A stretch of 18,587 nucleotides of DNA. It comes from Sutterella sp. (GTDB lineage: Bacteria > Pseudomonadota > Gammaproteobacteria > Burkholderiales > Burkholderiaceae_F). Shown one piece after another: positions 6,767 to 14,703 of this stretch. The stretch is taken from contig JAHHRF010000034.1 of NCBI GenBank assembly GCA_020025955.1, positions 1 through 18,587 on the forward strand, given 5' to 3'. The notes under the pieces were generated by a model. It saw only the letters and a program-made list of their open reading frames with translations. It was not told where the DNA came from and did no database searches. How positions within the stretch are numbered: the stretch's first letter is position 1; each line of letters opens with the position of its first letter. A program made the position numbers and the translations under genes.

Positions 6767-6790
6767 ACGGGTTAACGAGGCAATTTTCCC

Positions 6791-6915
6791 TATAATTGAG
6801 CATTACTCTTGAATTTCTGGCTTTCCCTAGGGATTTCAAGCCTTTCAAGGCCCTTTTTTCTATTGTTTTGACTTCAAAGTAACGGGGACAGAAGCTAATC
6901 CCCAATCGTTTATCC
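6791..6915 (+). promoter_or_regulatory. ribF -10 element and leader
   Basis: A perfect TATAAT lies at 6791-6796, but the -35 position has no good match. It would give a leader of about 115 nt before ribF. The leader contains a short hairpin GCCT-TTCA-AGGC (6840-6851) followed by CC and six T (6854-6859), which looks like a weak terminator, and then TTGACT at 6868-6873 without a well-spaced -10. No FMN riboswitch (RFN) pattern is present. No clear Shine-Dalgarno sequence precedes the ribF start. Confidence 0.4.
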
Positions 6916-7872
6916 ATGCATGTATTTCGAGGGTGTCCGCGTCCCAGTGATCGACAACCAACGGCGTTAGCCATTGGGAATTTTGACGGTGTGCATTTAG
7001 GCCATCAAGCACTTTTGCGTGATGTGGTGGAAGCCGCGCGTGATCGCGGGCTCGTTGCCTCGGCGTTAACGTTTGAGCCGCACCCCCGAGAAGTCCTGCG
7101 CGGGGAAACGCATACGCGTTTGTCGACGCTCTACGACAAGGTGCTTCGCATCTTAGCCACGGGCATTGAACGCGTTTACATCCTCCCCTTTCATGCGTCG
7201 TTACACACCTTAAGCCCTGAGGCCTTTGTCACGGACATCCTCAAAACGCGTTTGGATACGCGTTGGTTGACGGTGGGCGAAGACTTTCGCTTTGGCGCCA
7301 AGGGAGCAGGCGACGTTAAACGCCTTCACGAACTCTGTGCAGACATCGGGTGCGAAACTTACATTGCCCCGGACTACATGCACAACGGCGTGCGCATTAG
7401 CTCTTCGTTAATTCGCGAAGCCTTAGCCCAGAACGATCTTTTTGAAGCCGAAACCATGATGGGTCACCCCTACACCATGACGGGGCGCGTCATTCATGGG
7501 CGTGCCTTGGGGCGTACCTTAGGGTTCCCGACCTTGAATCTGGCACCGATTCCGCCGGGCTCGAAAGCTCGTCCCGCCACGGATGGGATCTTCGCGGTGA
7601 AGGTCCATGGCTTAACGGACGGTCCCCTTCCTGGGGTCGCCAGCCTTGGGGTCAAACCCACGATTACCGCCGAAAAGCGTTATTTACTCGAAACTCATCT
7701 CTTTGATTGGGCGGGGGACGCTTACGGACGTGTGGTCCAAGTGGAGTTCGTAAAACGACTTCGCGGGGAAAAGAAATTCTCGGGGCTCGAGGAGCTCACG
7801 GCAGCGATTGCCAACGATGCCCGTCAAGCCCGAACGATTTTAGGGTTAGCGCCCGAAAAAACGGACGCTTAA
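6916..7872 (+). CDS. ribF: bifunctional riboflavin kinase / FAD synthetase
   Basis: RibF phosphorylates riboflavin to FMN and adenylylates FMN to FAD in the cytoplasm. The N-terminal adenylyltransferase domain shows the nucleotide-binding GNFDGVHLGH at 21-30 and the ISSSLIREAL motif near 155-164. The C-terminal flavokinase domain begins around residue 185 with GRALGRTLGFPTLNL, containing the PTxN signature, followed by SLGVKPTI. The 318-residue length is normal. ATG 6916 gives the family N-terminus MHVFRG despite lacking an evident Shine-Dalgarno sequence. Gene order ribF-ileS-lspA is a common proteobacterial arrangement; ileS begins 92 bases after the ribF stop. Confidence 0.96.
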   Translation: MHVFRGCPRPSDRQPTALAIGNFDGVHLGHQALLRDVVEAARDRGLVASALTFEPHPREVLRGETHTRLSTLYDKVLRILATGIERVYILPFHASLHTLSPEAFVTDILKTRLDTRWLTVGEDFRFGAKGAGDVKRLHELCADIGCETYIAPDYMHNGVRISSSLIREALAQNDLFEAETMMGHPYTMTGRVIHGRALGRTLGFPTLNLAPIPPGSKARPATDGIFAVKVHGLTDGPLPGVASLGVKPTITAEKRYLLETHLFDWAGDAYGRVVQVEFVKRLRGEKKFSGLEELTAAIANDARQARTILGLAPEKTDA

Positions 7873-7964
7873 CCACAAAGCCTTTAACTGACACACTTTT
7901 TTCTTCACATCATCAGTTAATTTTTCCATCACCTGAAGAGCCCGAGGGGGCCAGGAGACATACC

Positions 7965-10829
7965 ATGCAAAATGGCAAAAACGAAGGCGGCGAAAAGCAG
8001 TACGCCTTAAACCTCCCTGACACACCGTTCCCGATGCGTGGGAACTTACCCAAGCGTGAACCGGAATGGGTTCGTGCCTGGGATGAAAAGAAGGTCTATA
8101 ACCGAGTGATTGACGCTCGACGTGATGCGAAGAAGTTCATTTTGCATGACGGCCCGCCCTATGCCAACGGCAACATCCACGTGGGCCACGCTGCGAACAA
8201 GATCTTGAAAGACATGATCTTGAAGGGCAAAACCTTAGAAGGCTACCAGACCCCCTACACCCCGGGTTGGGACTGCCACGGCATGCCCATTGAAGTGGTG
8301 ATCGAAAAGATGCACGGCAAGAATTTGCCCGTCGACAAGATGCAAAGCTTGGCGCGTGAATACGCCATGGAGCAGAGCAACATGCAGCTCCAGGACTTCA
8401 AGCGCTTGGGCGTTTTAGCGGACTGGGAGAACCCCTACCGCACCACGCAGTTTGGTAACGAAGCCAGCGAAATCCGCGCCCTCAAGGCCATCATGGAAAA
8501 GGGCTACGTTTACCGCGGTTTGAAGCCCGTGAACTGGTGTTTTGACTGCCAGTCCGCCTTGGCTGAAGCCGAAGTGGAATACCAGAACAAGACGAGCCAC
8601 ACGATCGACATCGCCTTCCCCTTAGCCGCGGAAGACAAGGCCAAGGCTGAAGCCGCGATGGGCGTGACGCTCACCAAGCCCTGCTACACCGTCATCTGGA
8701 CGACCACCCCCTGGACGATCCCCTCGAACCAGGCCTTGAACGTGCATCCGGAATTGGATTACGTCTTGGTGGAAACCGATGACAAGTGCTTCATCTTGGG
8801 TGAAAGCCTTTGGCAGGACGCCTTCAAGCGCTATGGCTTAGAAGGTCAGGGTAAGGTGGTTGCCACCTTCAAGGGTGAAGTGTTGGATCTCCTTCGCTTC
8901 AAGCACCCGATGGCCGAAATGGATGCGGGCTACAACCGCTACTCCCCCGTTTACTTGGCTGACTACGTTGAAAGCTCCGCCGGTACCGGGATCGTTCACT
9001 CGGCCCCCGCCTACGGTTTAGATGACTTTATGACCTGCAAGGCCCACGGGATGACGAACGATGACGTGCTCACCCCCGTGAAGGGTGACGGGTTCTTCGA
9101 TGACGCCCTCCCCTTATTTGGTGGCTTAAACATCTGGAAGGCCGCCGACAAGGTCGCTGACGTCTTGCGCTTGGCCGGTAACTTGATGGCCATGGACAAG
9201 ATGGACCACAGCTACATGCATTGCTGGCGCCATAAGACCCCGTTGATCTACCGTGCGACGAGCCAGTGGTTCGTGCGTATGGATGCCCCGAATGCGGATA
9301 CGAAGGGGGTGTTGGATACGCCTGCCTCGGAAAAGAGCCTTCGTGAAGCCGCGCTCGAAGGGGTGCAAGCCACCACCTTTACGCCGAGCTGGGGGATCAA
9401 CCGCTTGCACGCCATGATCGCCAATCGTCCTGACTGGTGTATCTCGCGTCAGCGTAACTGGGGTGTACCGTTGCCCTTCTTCATGCACAAGACGACGGGT
9501 GAACTTCACCCCGACACCTTAGCCATCATGGATAAGGTCGCCGACATCGTGGAAGAAAAGGGGATCGAAGCCTGGTCCTTAGCCAAGCCCGAAGACTTCC
9601 TGGGTGAAGAAGCCAAGGATTACTACCGCTCCACCGACATTCTTGACGTGTGGTTTGACTCGGGCGTGACCCACTACACCGTGCTCCGTGGTACCCATGG
9701 CGCCTCCTTAGGTCACCAGGCCGACCTTTACTTGGAAGGCTCTGACCAGCACCGTGGTTGGTTCCATTCGTCCTTGTTGACGGGCACCATGTTGGATGGC
9801 AAGCCCCCTTACAAGCAGCTTTTGACCCATGGTTTCGTCGTGGACGAAAAGGGTGAAAAGATGAGTAAGTCCAAGGGCAACGTCGTTCGTCCGCAGGAAG
9901 TGGCTGAAAAGTATGGCGTGGAAATTCTCCGCCTCTGGGTTGCTTCGACCGACTACACGGGCGAAATGCGCTTAGGTAACACCATCTTGAAGCACGTGGT
10001 CGATAGCTACCGTCGTATCCGTAACACGATGCGCTTCTTGCTCGCGAACACCTCCGACTTCAACCCGGCTACCGACATGGTTGCCGTGGATGAGATGGCT
10101 GAATTGGATCGCTGGGCCGTCGCCTACGCGGAACAGTTCCGTCAGGGTGTGATGGAAGAAATGAAGCTCTTCCGCTTCCACAATGCCGTCAACATGCTCC
10201 AGACGTTTGCGTCCGTGGACTTGGGTGGTTTCTATTTGGACGTCTTGAAGGATCGCCTCTACACGACCGCGCCCAATAGCCACGCTCGTCGCTCCGCTCA
10301 GTCTGCCTTGTACTTGGTGACGGGGATGTTCTTACGCTTGATCGCCCCGATCCTCTCCTTCACGGCCGAAGAAGCCTTTGCGATCTTCTCGCCGAATGAA
10401 TCGGGCACGATCTTCACGGAAAAATTCGAAGCCATGCCGGCCGTCAAGGACGCTGATGCCTTGTTAGCCAAGTGGGCTCGCTTACGTGAAATCCGTGCGG
10501 ACGTTCAGAAGGCCATCGAAGCCTTGCGTGAAGCCGGTCGCATCGGCTCGAGCCTCCAGGCTCGTGTCACGGTGAAGGCTTCGGGCGACGACTTAGCGCT
10601 CCTTCAGAGCTTGGAAGACGACCTTCGCTTTGTCTTAATCGTGAGTGCCGCCCAGGTGGAAAGCACCGACGGCGACTTAACGGTGGACGTTGACGCGATG
10701 GACGGCACCAAGTGCGCCCGTTGCTGGCACGTGTTGCCGACGGTGGGCTCGGTGGCTGAACACCCGACCCTCTGCCCGCGCTGTGTCTCGAACCTCTTTG
10801 GTTCGGGTGAAAAGCGCCTCTTCGCCTAA
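7965..10829 (+). CDS. ileS: isoleucyl-tRNA synthetase
   Basis: IleS charges tRNA(Ile) and edits misactivated valine. It is a class I synthetase with the HIGH-type motif HVGH at 72-75 (in PPYANGNIHVGH), the KMSKS motif at 632-636, the CP1 editing domain between them (about 190-410, including TTTPWTIPSNQ), and a C-terminal zinc site with cysteines 917, 920, 937 and 940 (CARC and CPRC). The length of 954 residues is close to the E. coli enzyme. The frame is open far upstream into ribF, but ATG 7965 is chosen because AGGAG lies at 7953-7957 and the canonical KQYALNLPDTPFPMRGNL region follows directly. Codon use is distinctly biased (AAG lysine, CTC and TTG leucine), as in rpmG, consistent with high expression. 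lspA follows after 12 bases. Confidence 0.98.
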   Translation: MQNGKNEGGEKQYALNLPDTPFPMRGNLPKREPEWVRAWDEKKVYNRVIDARRDAKKFILHDGPPYANGNIHVGHAANKILKDMILKGKTLEGYQTPYTPGWDCHGMPIEVVIEKMHGKNLPVDKMQSLAREYAMEQSNMQLQDFKRLGVLADWENPYRTTQFGNEASEIRALKAIMEKGYVYRGLKPVNWCFDCQSALAEAEVEYQNKTSHTIDIAFPLAAEDKAKAEAAMGVTLTKPCYTVIWTTTPWTIPSNQALNVHPELDYVLVETDDKCFILGESLWQDAFKRYGLEGQGKVVATFKGEVLDLLRFKHPMAEMDAGYNRYSPVYLADYVESSAGTGIVHSAPAYGLDDFMTCKAHGMTNDDVLTPVKGDGFFDDALPLFGGLNIWKAADKVADVLRLAGNLMAMDKMDHSYMHCWRHKTPLIYRATSQWFVRMDAPNADTKGVLDTPASEKSLREAALEGVQATTFTPSWGINRLHAMIANRPDWCISRQRNWGVPLPFFMHKTTGELHPDTLAIMDKVADIVEEKGIEAWSLAKPEDFLGEEAKDYYRSTDILDVWFDSGVTHYTVLRGTHGASLGHQADLYLEGSDQHRGWFHSSLLTGTMLDGKPPYKQLLTHGFVVDEKGEKMSKSKGNVVRPQEVAEKYGVEILRLWVASTDYTGEMRLGNTILKHVVDSYRRIRNTMRFLLANTSDFNPATDMVAVDEMAELDRWAVAYAEQFRQGVMEEMKLFRFHNAVNMLQTFASVDLGGFYLDVLKDRLYTTAPNSHARRSAQSALYLVTGMFLRLIAPILSFTAEEAFAIFSPNESGTIFTEKFEAMPAVKDADALLAKWARLREIRADVQKAIEALREAGRIGSSLQARVTVKASGDDLALLQSLEDDLRFVLIVSAAQVESTDGDLTVDVDAMDGTKCARCWHVLPTVGSVAEHPTLCPRCVSNLFGSGEKRLFA

Positions 10830-10841
10830 GGGACGAGAGCC

Positions 10842-11339
10842 GTGGCGCGCCGTCGTTCTTCCTCGGCCCCTTCGGGGGGCCGCTTTAGCCTCTACCTGGC
10901 TCTGGGCTTGTTGCTCGTCGTGGCTGACCAAGTGGTCAAACACATCGTCCAACGCCAGTTTGAGCCCTGGACCCAAATTCCGGTGTTCCCGGGCCTCAAC
11001 TGGGTGTTAGCCCACAACACGGGGGCGGCCTTTAGTTTCTTATCGGACGCAGGGGGCTGGCAGCGCTGGCTCTTTGCGGGCTTAGCGATTGTGGTGGCGT
11101 CCGTCGTTTTAGTGCTTTTAAAGCGCTTTAACCACCGTACGCTCTTTGCCCTGTCGCTCACCTGTATTGCCGCAGGCGCCATCGGTAACGTGATTGACCG
11201 TTTAACGCTCGGTTACGTCATCGACTTCATTGATGTCTATGCGGGGGCTTATCATTGGCCCGCCTTTAATATCGCGGACATCTTGATTTGCTGCGGGGCC
11301 GCCGGGCTCGTCTACGATGAGATTCGAGGGCAAGCCTAA
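10842..11339 (+). CDS. lspA: signal peptidase II (prolipoprotein signal peptidase)
   Basis: LspA is an inner-membrane aspartyl protease that removes signal peptides from diacylglyceryl-modified prolipoproteins. The 165-residue sequence has four membrane helices (about 15-33, 73-93, 99-118, 141-158). Conserved blocks are ADQVVKH (28-34), NTGAAFSFL (59-67), GNVIDRL (115-121), YVIDFIDVY (125-133) and FNIAD (142-146); the catalytic pair is expected to be Asp128 and Asp146. The start is GTG at 10842, after only 12 bases from the ileS stop, with a modest GAG-containing ribosome binding site. A basic, serine-rich N-terminus precedes the first helix. It is co-transcribed with ileS and ended by a strong terminator. 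Confidence 0.96.
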   Translation: MARRRSSSAPSGGRFSLYLALGLLLVVADQVVKHIVQRQFEPWTQIPVFPGLNWVLAHNTGAAFSFLSDAGGWQRWLFAGLAIVVASVVLVLLKRFNHRTLFALSLTCIAAGAIGNVIDRLTLGYVIDFIDVYAGAYHWPAFNIADILICCGAAGLVYDEIRGQA

Positions 11340-11366
11340 ATCGGAAGACTAGTGACGCCACACCAC

Positions 11367-11410
11367 AAAACGCGTGAAAGGAGGATTTCCCCTCTTTCAC
11401 GCGTTTTTTT
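11367..11410 (+). terminator. strong intrinsic terminator after lspA
   Basis: Bases 11367-11384 pair with 11391-11407 over about 17 bp (AAAACGCGTGAAAG then AGG, with one bulged G), and the right arm merges into seven T (11404-11410). It closes the ribF-ileS-lspA unit. Confidence 0.88.
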
Positions 11411-11456
11411 CGTTGGGTTTTCACTCCCCACGAGGCCCAACGCTTCTCGGTAAAAT
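11411..11456 (+). promoter_or_regulatory. coaBC upstream region: inverted repeat and -10-like element
   Basis: CGTTGGG (11411-11417) and CCCAACG (11436-11442) form a seven-bp inverted repeat around 18 bases. TAAAAT at 11451-11456 (5 of 6 to TATAAT) is a possible -10 for coaBC, with no clear -35. The repeat overlaps where the -35 would be, so it might be an operator; this is inference. Confidence 0.3.
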
Positions 11457-11509
11457 AAGAGGTTCATGAGCGCGCTATCGCTCTCCTTTTTTCCCAACCC
11501 GAGACCGTT

Positions 11510-12709
11510 ATGACTGAGTTGTCTGTCCCTCCTCTGCGTCGTGTCACCCTGGTGATTACCGGCGGGATTGCTGCCTATAAAAGCTGTGAGTTTTTGCGTT
11601 TACTGGTGAAGAACCACATTGACGTGCAGGTGGTGATGACCAAAGCCGCTGAACGTTTTGTCACGCCCCTCACCTTTGAAGCGCTCTCTGGCAAACCCGT
11701 CATCACGGAAACCTCCAACGCCATGCCCCATATCGAAGGGACGCGCGATACGGATTTGACGATCGTGATGCCGGCCACAGCCAATACGCTCGCCAAAATG
11801 GCGCAAGGCATTGCTGACAATTTAGTAAGTTCCCTGCTCTTAGCGCACCGCTCTCCCGTCTTGGTCGTCCCGGGGATGAACCGCTTCATGTGGGAAAATC
11901 CTGCCACGCAACGTAATGTCGCGCAGTTAAAAGCGGATGGCGTGCTCTTTGCGGGACCCGTCGCGGGCTTTCAAGCGTGCGGAGACGTGGGCTACGGGCG
12001 CATGATGTCGCCTGAAGACGTCTGGGACTTGATTCCTGGGCTCCTCGCTCCGAAACCCTTAACGGGACGCCGTGCCGTGGTGACGGCTGGCCCCACTGTC
12101 GAAGCACTCGACCCGGTGCGTGCAATCACGAACCGCTCGAGCGGCCAACAAGGTTTTGCCTTAGCGCGAGCGCTGCGCGATGCGGGGGCGGACGTGACCC
12201 TCATCGCGGGGCCCACCACGCTTTCTACCCCCACTCAGGTGACGCGCATCGATGTGACGAGTGCTCAGTCGATGTTTGAGGCGGTGCAAGCGGCGTTAGA
12301 AACGCCCACGGACTGCTTTGTTGGGGTCGCGGCCGTGTGCGACTATCGACCGGAGACGGTGTCCGAGCAAAAAATGAAAAAAGACGGGACGCCTTTTTTA
12401 GGCAATGTCACGTGGACGGAAAATCCTGACATTTTGGCGTGGGTGGGTCAAAACCGAAAGGCCACGGTGGTGGCAGGCTTTGCTGCCGAAACCGATGACG
12501 CGCGCCGTGAAACGTATGCTCGCGGAAAACTCGAAAAGAAAAACGCTGATATCATTGCCGCCAACCGCGCCCAAGACGCGTTAGAGAGCGCCACCAATGC
12601 CCTCACGCTCTACACCCGCACGGGCGACGTCATCGACGTGAGCGACGCCCCCAAGTTGGAGGTCGCACGTGCCATGGTGGCGGCCATCACCCGTTTACTC
12701 ACTGCGTAA
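11510..12709 (+). CDS. coaBC: bifunctional phosphopantothenoylcysteine decarboxylase / phosphopantothenate-cysteine ligase
   Basis: CoaBC (Dfp) joins cysteine to 4'-phosphopantothenate (CoaB) and decarboxylates the product to phosphopantetheine (CoaC) in coenzyme A synthesis. The N-terminal FMN-dependent CoaC domain has ITGGIAAYKS (16-25), catalytic His74 (MPHIEG), PATANT (88-93), PGMN (121-124, usually PxMN) and the Cys157 region ACGDVGYGRM. The CoaB domain starts near 184 with VTAGPTVEALDPVRAITNRSSG (191-212), then AVCDYRP (275-281) and the lysine cluster KMKK (288-291). Length, 399 residues, is standard. ATG 11510 has only a weak GAG ribosome binding site. It lies between terminators and is probably transcribed alone, though close to dut. 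Confidence 0.97.
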   Translation: MTELSVPPLRRVTLVITGGIAAYKSCEFLRLLVKNHIDVQVVMTKAAERFVTPLTFEALSGKPVITETSNAMPHIEGTRDTDLTIVMPATANTLAKMAQGIADNLVSSLLLAHRSPVLVVPGMNRFMWENPATQRNVAQLKADGVLFAGPVAGFQACGDVGYGRMMSPEDVWDLIPGLLAPKPLTGRRAVVTAGPTVEALDPVRAITNRSSGQQGFALARALRDAGADVTLIAGPTTLSTPTQVTRIDVTSAQSMFEAVQAALETPTDCFVGVAAVCDYRPETVSEQKMKKDGTPFLGNVTWTENPDILAWVGQNRKATVVAGFAAETDDARRETYARGKLEKKNADIIAANRAQDALESATNALTLYTRTGDVIDVSDAPKLEVARAMVAAITRLLTA

Positions 12710-12718
12710 TTGATTTAT

Positions 12719-12740
12719 CCCCCTCGATTTGAGGGGGTTT
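12719..12740 (+). terminator. terminator after coaBC
   Basis: CCCCCTC (12719-12725) pairs with GAGGGGG (12731-12737) around a five-base loop, followed by only TTTA. The hairpin is strong but the T tract short, so some read-through into dut, 28 bases further on, is likely. Confidence 0.65.
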
Positions 12741-12767
12741 ACTCTCCTTTTTTAGCGATTCCTTATC

Positions 12768-13217
12768 ATGATGAAATTAGACGTCAAAATCCTCGACGAA
12801 CGTATCCGTGAACACCTTCCCCGCCATGCCACGCCGGGCTCCGCTGGGTTGGATTTACGCGTGGTGCTCGACGAGCCCTTGACGATTGAGCCTGGTGAAA
12901 CCCACCTCTTAAAGACGGGCTTAGCCGTTCACGTGGCCGATCCTGGCTACGCCGCCCTCATTCTCCCGCGCTCTGGCATGGGTCACAAGAAAGGGATCGT
13001 CTTGGGTAACCTCGTGGGGTTAATCGACTCCGACTACCAGGGGGAACTCATGATTTCGACCTGGAACCGCGGTCAAAACGCCGTCACCATTGAACCCTTT
13101 GAGCGTATTGCGCAGTTGATGGTGGTCCCCGTTCAGCAGGTGGAATTTAACGTCGTGGACGATTTTGAAGCAAGTAGCCGTGCCGCCGGGGGCTTTGGCT
13201 CCACGGGCACGAACTAA
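12768..13217 (+). CDS. dut: deoxyuridine 5'-triphosphate nucleotidohydrolase (dUTPase)
   Basis: Dut hydrolyses dUTP to dUMP and pyrophosphate, keeping uracil out of DNA and supplying dTMP synthesis. All five trimeric dUTPase motifs are visible: PGSAGLDLR (23-31), PRSGMGHKKGI (67-77), the GLIDSDYQGE block (84-93) with the catalytic aspartate, ERIAQLMV (111-118) and the C-terminal AAGGFGSTG (140-148) that closes over the active site. The 149-residue length is normal. Two consecutive ATG codons start the frame (12768, 12771) and no clear Shine-Dalgarno precedes them. It follows coaBC, a conserved pairing in proteobacteria, and ends at a strong terminator shared with the convergent gene. Confidence 0.97.
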   Translation: MMKLDVKILDERIREHLPRHATPGSAGLDLRVVLDEPLTIEPGETHLLKTGLAVHVADPGYAALILPRSGMGHKKGIVLGNLVGLIDSDYQGELMISTWNRGQNAVTIEPFERIAQLMVVPVQQVEFNVVDDFEASSRAAGGFGSTGTN

Positions 13218-13234
13218 GTCTTCTTCCCGACACT

Positions 13235-13278
13235 AAAAAGGGCCGACTGGCATTCGATTCGCCAGTCGGCCCTTTTTT
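13235..13278. terminator. strong bidirectional terminator after dut
   Basis: A perfect 17-bp inverted repeat (13235-13251 with 13261-13277) surrounds a nine-base loop; five A precede it and six T (13273-13278) end it. It can end dut on the plus strand and the DUF2199-like gene (stop at 13291) on the minus strand. Confidence 0.9.
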
Positions 13279-13290
13279 CATGAGGCAGGG

Positions 13291-13800
13291 TTATTCGCCC
13301 TTAAAGTCGTTTTCTAACTCGTCTTCATCCTCTTCATCGTCACCAAAGAGAATGGCATCGAGTTCACGGTGCGCCTCGGCCGTTAAGCCTTCGCACTGCT
13401 CTGTGCCTAAATCCGTATCGGGATCCACTTCAAAGACGGGACGACGGTCTTCAAAACAAGACACCGTCACACGCGCCCCTAAGCTTTCGCTGTAGCTCGG
13501 GATTTCGTTGGCGAGCGTCCCTTCGAAACGCAATTCGTTGGCCAAGTCACTGCGGAACGCCGCCAAGTAGCGGTCATGATCCTCAGGGCTCACTTCGACC
13601 CAGCAGCCCCAGGTGAATTCGTCTTCGGCGTAGCTCAACGGAACCGTGATCACCCCAAAGATAAAGCGACGATCGCCCAAGGCGGCGAAGTCTTGCGTGT
13701 AGCGGGCGCCCAGGGTATAGCGCGTTAATTCATCGTGCATCCAGATGTCATCGGGCAACTTCATCTGAATGTCGCGGCACAAGTCGGAAACGTCAGTCAC
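13291..13800 (-). CDS. DUF2199-like protein
   Basis: The centre and C-terminus resemble DUF2199 proteins: a RRFIFGVITVPL strand pair, the DEFTWGCWVEVSPED motif (family WGVWVSLS), a short RYLAAF helix, ANEIPSY (family N-x-LPxY) and DTDLGTEQCEGL (family HPLAxEQREGI). The function of DUF2199 is unknown. The N-terminal CxxCG zinc-like motif that I recall for the family is absent; only a single cysteine (LCRDI) is there. The tail from about residue 150 is highly acidic (GDDEEDEDELEND). The start is uncertain: GTG at 13800 has AAAAGGA eight bases upstream and is chosen; GTG at 13818 would add six residues, but its AAAGG directly abuts the codon. The gene is single, between terminators, with no hint of a partner. 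Confidence 0.75.
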   Translation of the reverse strand: MTDVSDLCRDIQMKLPDDIWMHDELTRYTLGARYTQDFAALGDRRFIFGVITVPLSYAEDEFTWGCWVEVSPEDHDRYLAAFRSDLANELRFEGTLANEIPSYSESLGARVTVSCFEDRRPVFEVDPDTDLGTEQCEGLTAEAHRELDAILFGDDEEDEDELENDFKGE

Positions 13801-13877
13801 TTGCTTTGTCCTTTTCACCCTTTCGTGTTGAGTCGGGCGCGTGAAAGTATTGAAAGCTTTATCTTACCTGAAAAACG

Positions 13878-13926
13878 AAAAACGGCTAAGGGGACGTTTT
13901 TTGGTGTCGTCACCCTTAACCGTTTT
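13878..13926 (-). terminator. terminator of sodB
   Basis: A long hairpin pairs 13878-13896 with 13908-13926 (AAAACGG, one mismatch, TAAGGG, GACG, with one bulge). On the minus strand its arm continues into GTTTTTCGTTTTTC, two U-rich runs. It lies 25 bases beyond the sodB stop codon at 13951. Confidence 0.82.
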
Positions 13927-13950
13927 GGGGTTGGCGTTTGAGTCTAGCGC

Positions 13951-14541
13951 TTAAGCCTTAAAGTTCGCTTCGGCAAACGCCCAATTGACCAAATGCGCAA
14001 AGAACGTTTCGATGAACTTCGGACGCGCGTTACGGAAGTCCACGTAGTAGGCGTGTTCCCACACGTCCAACGTTAAGATCGGGGTGAGACCCGGCGTCGT
14101 TAACGGGGTGGCGGCGTTGGAGGTATTGAGAATCGAGAGTTCACCCGCTTCATTTTTCACCAACCAGGTCCAGCCCGAACCAAAGTTCCCGGCGGCCGAG
14201 GCGCTAAAGGCCTTCTTAAAGTCATCAAAGGAGCCCCAGGTCTTTTCGATGGCGGCTAACAAGTCACCCTTGGGCGCACCGCCCCCTTCCGGGCTCAAAC
14301 CCTGCCAGAAGAAGGTGTGATTGAACACCTGCGCGGCGTTATTGAAAATGCCACCCTGAGCCGAACGAATGATGGCTTCAAGGGGCTGGCCTTCAAATTC
14401 GGTACCAGCGATTAAATTGTTGAGGTTCGTGACGTAGGAGGCGTGATGCTTGCCCCAGTGGTATTCGAGGGTTTCACGGCTCATGTGAGGGGCCAATGCG
14501 TCTAAATCAAACGGTAAAGCGGGCAAAGTAAAAGCGCTCAT
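13951..14541 (-). CDS. sodB: superoxide dismutase (Fe type)
   Basis: SodB converts superoxide to hydrogen peroxide and oxygen in the cytoplasm. The 196-residue protein is collinear with E. coli SodB. Metal ligands are His28 (YHWGKHH), His75 (FNHTFFW), Asp159 and His163 (DVWEHAYY). Gln71 in NNAAQVFNH is at the position usually Gln in iron enzymes, favouring Fe over Mn; the preceding-ligand Trp of E. coli is Phe73 here. The frame is open another 44 codons upstream, but ATG 14541 is right: GGAG lies seven bases upstream and the product then begins canonically, MSAFTLPALPFDLDALAPH. It sits downstream of xseA in the same direction, separated by 266 bases with a terminator and its own promoter. Confidence 0.97.
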   Translation of the reverse strand: MSAFTLPALPFDLDALAPHMSRETLEYHWGKHHASYVTNLNNLIAGTEFEGQPLEAIIRSAQGGIFNNAAQVFNHTFFWQGLSPEGGGAPKGDLLAAIEKTWGSFDDFKKAFSASAAGNFGSGWTWLVKNEAGELSILNTSNAATPLTTPGLTPILTLDVWEHAYYVDFRNARPKFIETFFAHLVNWAFAEANFKA

Positions 14542-14610
14542 GGCATATCTCCAAAAGAAAAGGGGACAAGGCAAAGGGGGTGGGGTTCCCCTTGACTTCA
14601 CCTTGAGGGT

Positions 14611-14638
14611 CCCGACTAATCCTACTTGATTGGTCGGG
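14611..14638 (-). repeat. inverted repeat in the sodB leader
   Basis: CCCGACTAATC (14611-14621) faces GATTGGTCGGG (14628-14638) across six bases, 11 positions with one mismatch. It sits just after the predicted sodB transcription start, so it could be an operator for a regulator or a stem-loop at the extreme 5' end of the mRNA. The arms do not fit an IscR type 1 site when aligned by eye. Confidence 0.5.
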
Positions 14639-14653
14639 AATTCGGTTAGGGTG

Positions 14654-14659
14654 ATTGTA
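14654..14659 (-). promoter_or_regulatory. sodB -10 element
   Basis: On the minus strand TACAAT (5 of 6 to TATAAT) lies about 113 bases before the sodB ATG; the -35 position, beside the T tract of the upstream terminator, has only a poor match. Start predicted near 14647. Confidence 0.4.
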
Positions 14660-14671
14660 GCGCTATCGAAC

Positions 14672-14703
14672 AAAAAAGAGGGAGGCGCTACGCCCTTTTC
14701 CCT
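14672..14703 (-). terminator. terminator between xseA and sodB, possibly regulated
   Basis: On the minus strand AGGGA pairs with TCCCT (outer) and GGCG with CGCC around a TAG loop (inner), with a four-base AAAG bulge, followed by C and six U (complement of 14672-14677). It lies about 105 bases after the xseA stop. The GGCGTAG segment can instead pair with CTACGCC upstream (see the attenuator-like element). Confidence 0.65.

Noticed and set aside
6797..6915. FMN riboswitch before ribF
   Set aside because: None of the conserved RFN-element segments are present in the leader.
6738..6974. Minus-strand 78-codon open frame over the ribF promoter
   Set aside because: It runs antisense into the conserved ribF start, has no ribosome binding site and its composition is not protein-like.
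7707..7964. Upstream extension of the ileS frame into ribF
   Set aside because: It overlaps conserved ribF sequence; AGGAG and the canonical IleS N-terminus place the start at 7965.
14542..14673. 44-codon N-terminal extension of sodB
   Set aside because: It spans the predicted promoter and dyad; GGAG and the canonical N-terminus place the start at 14541.
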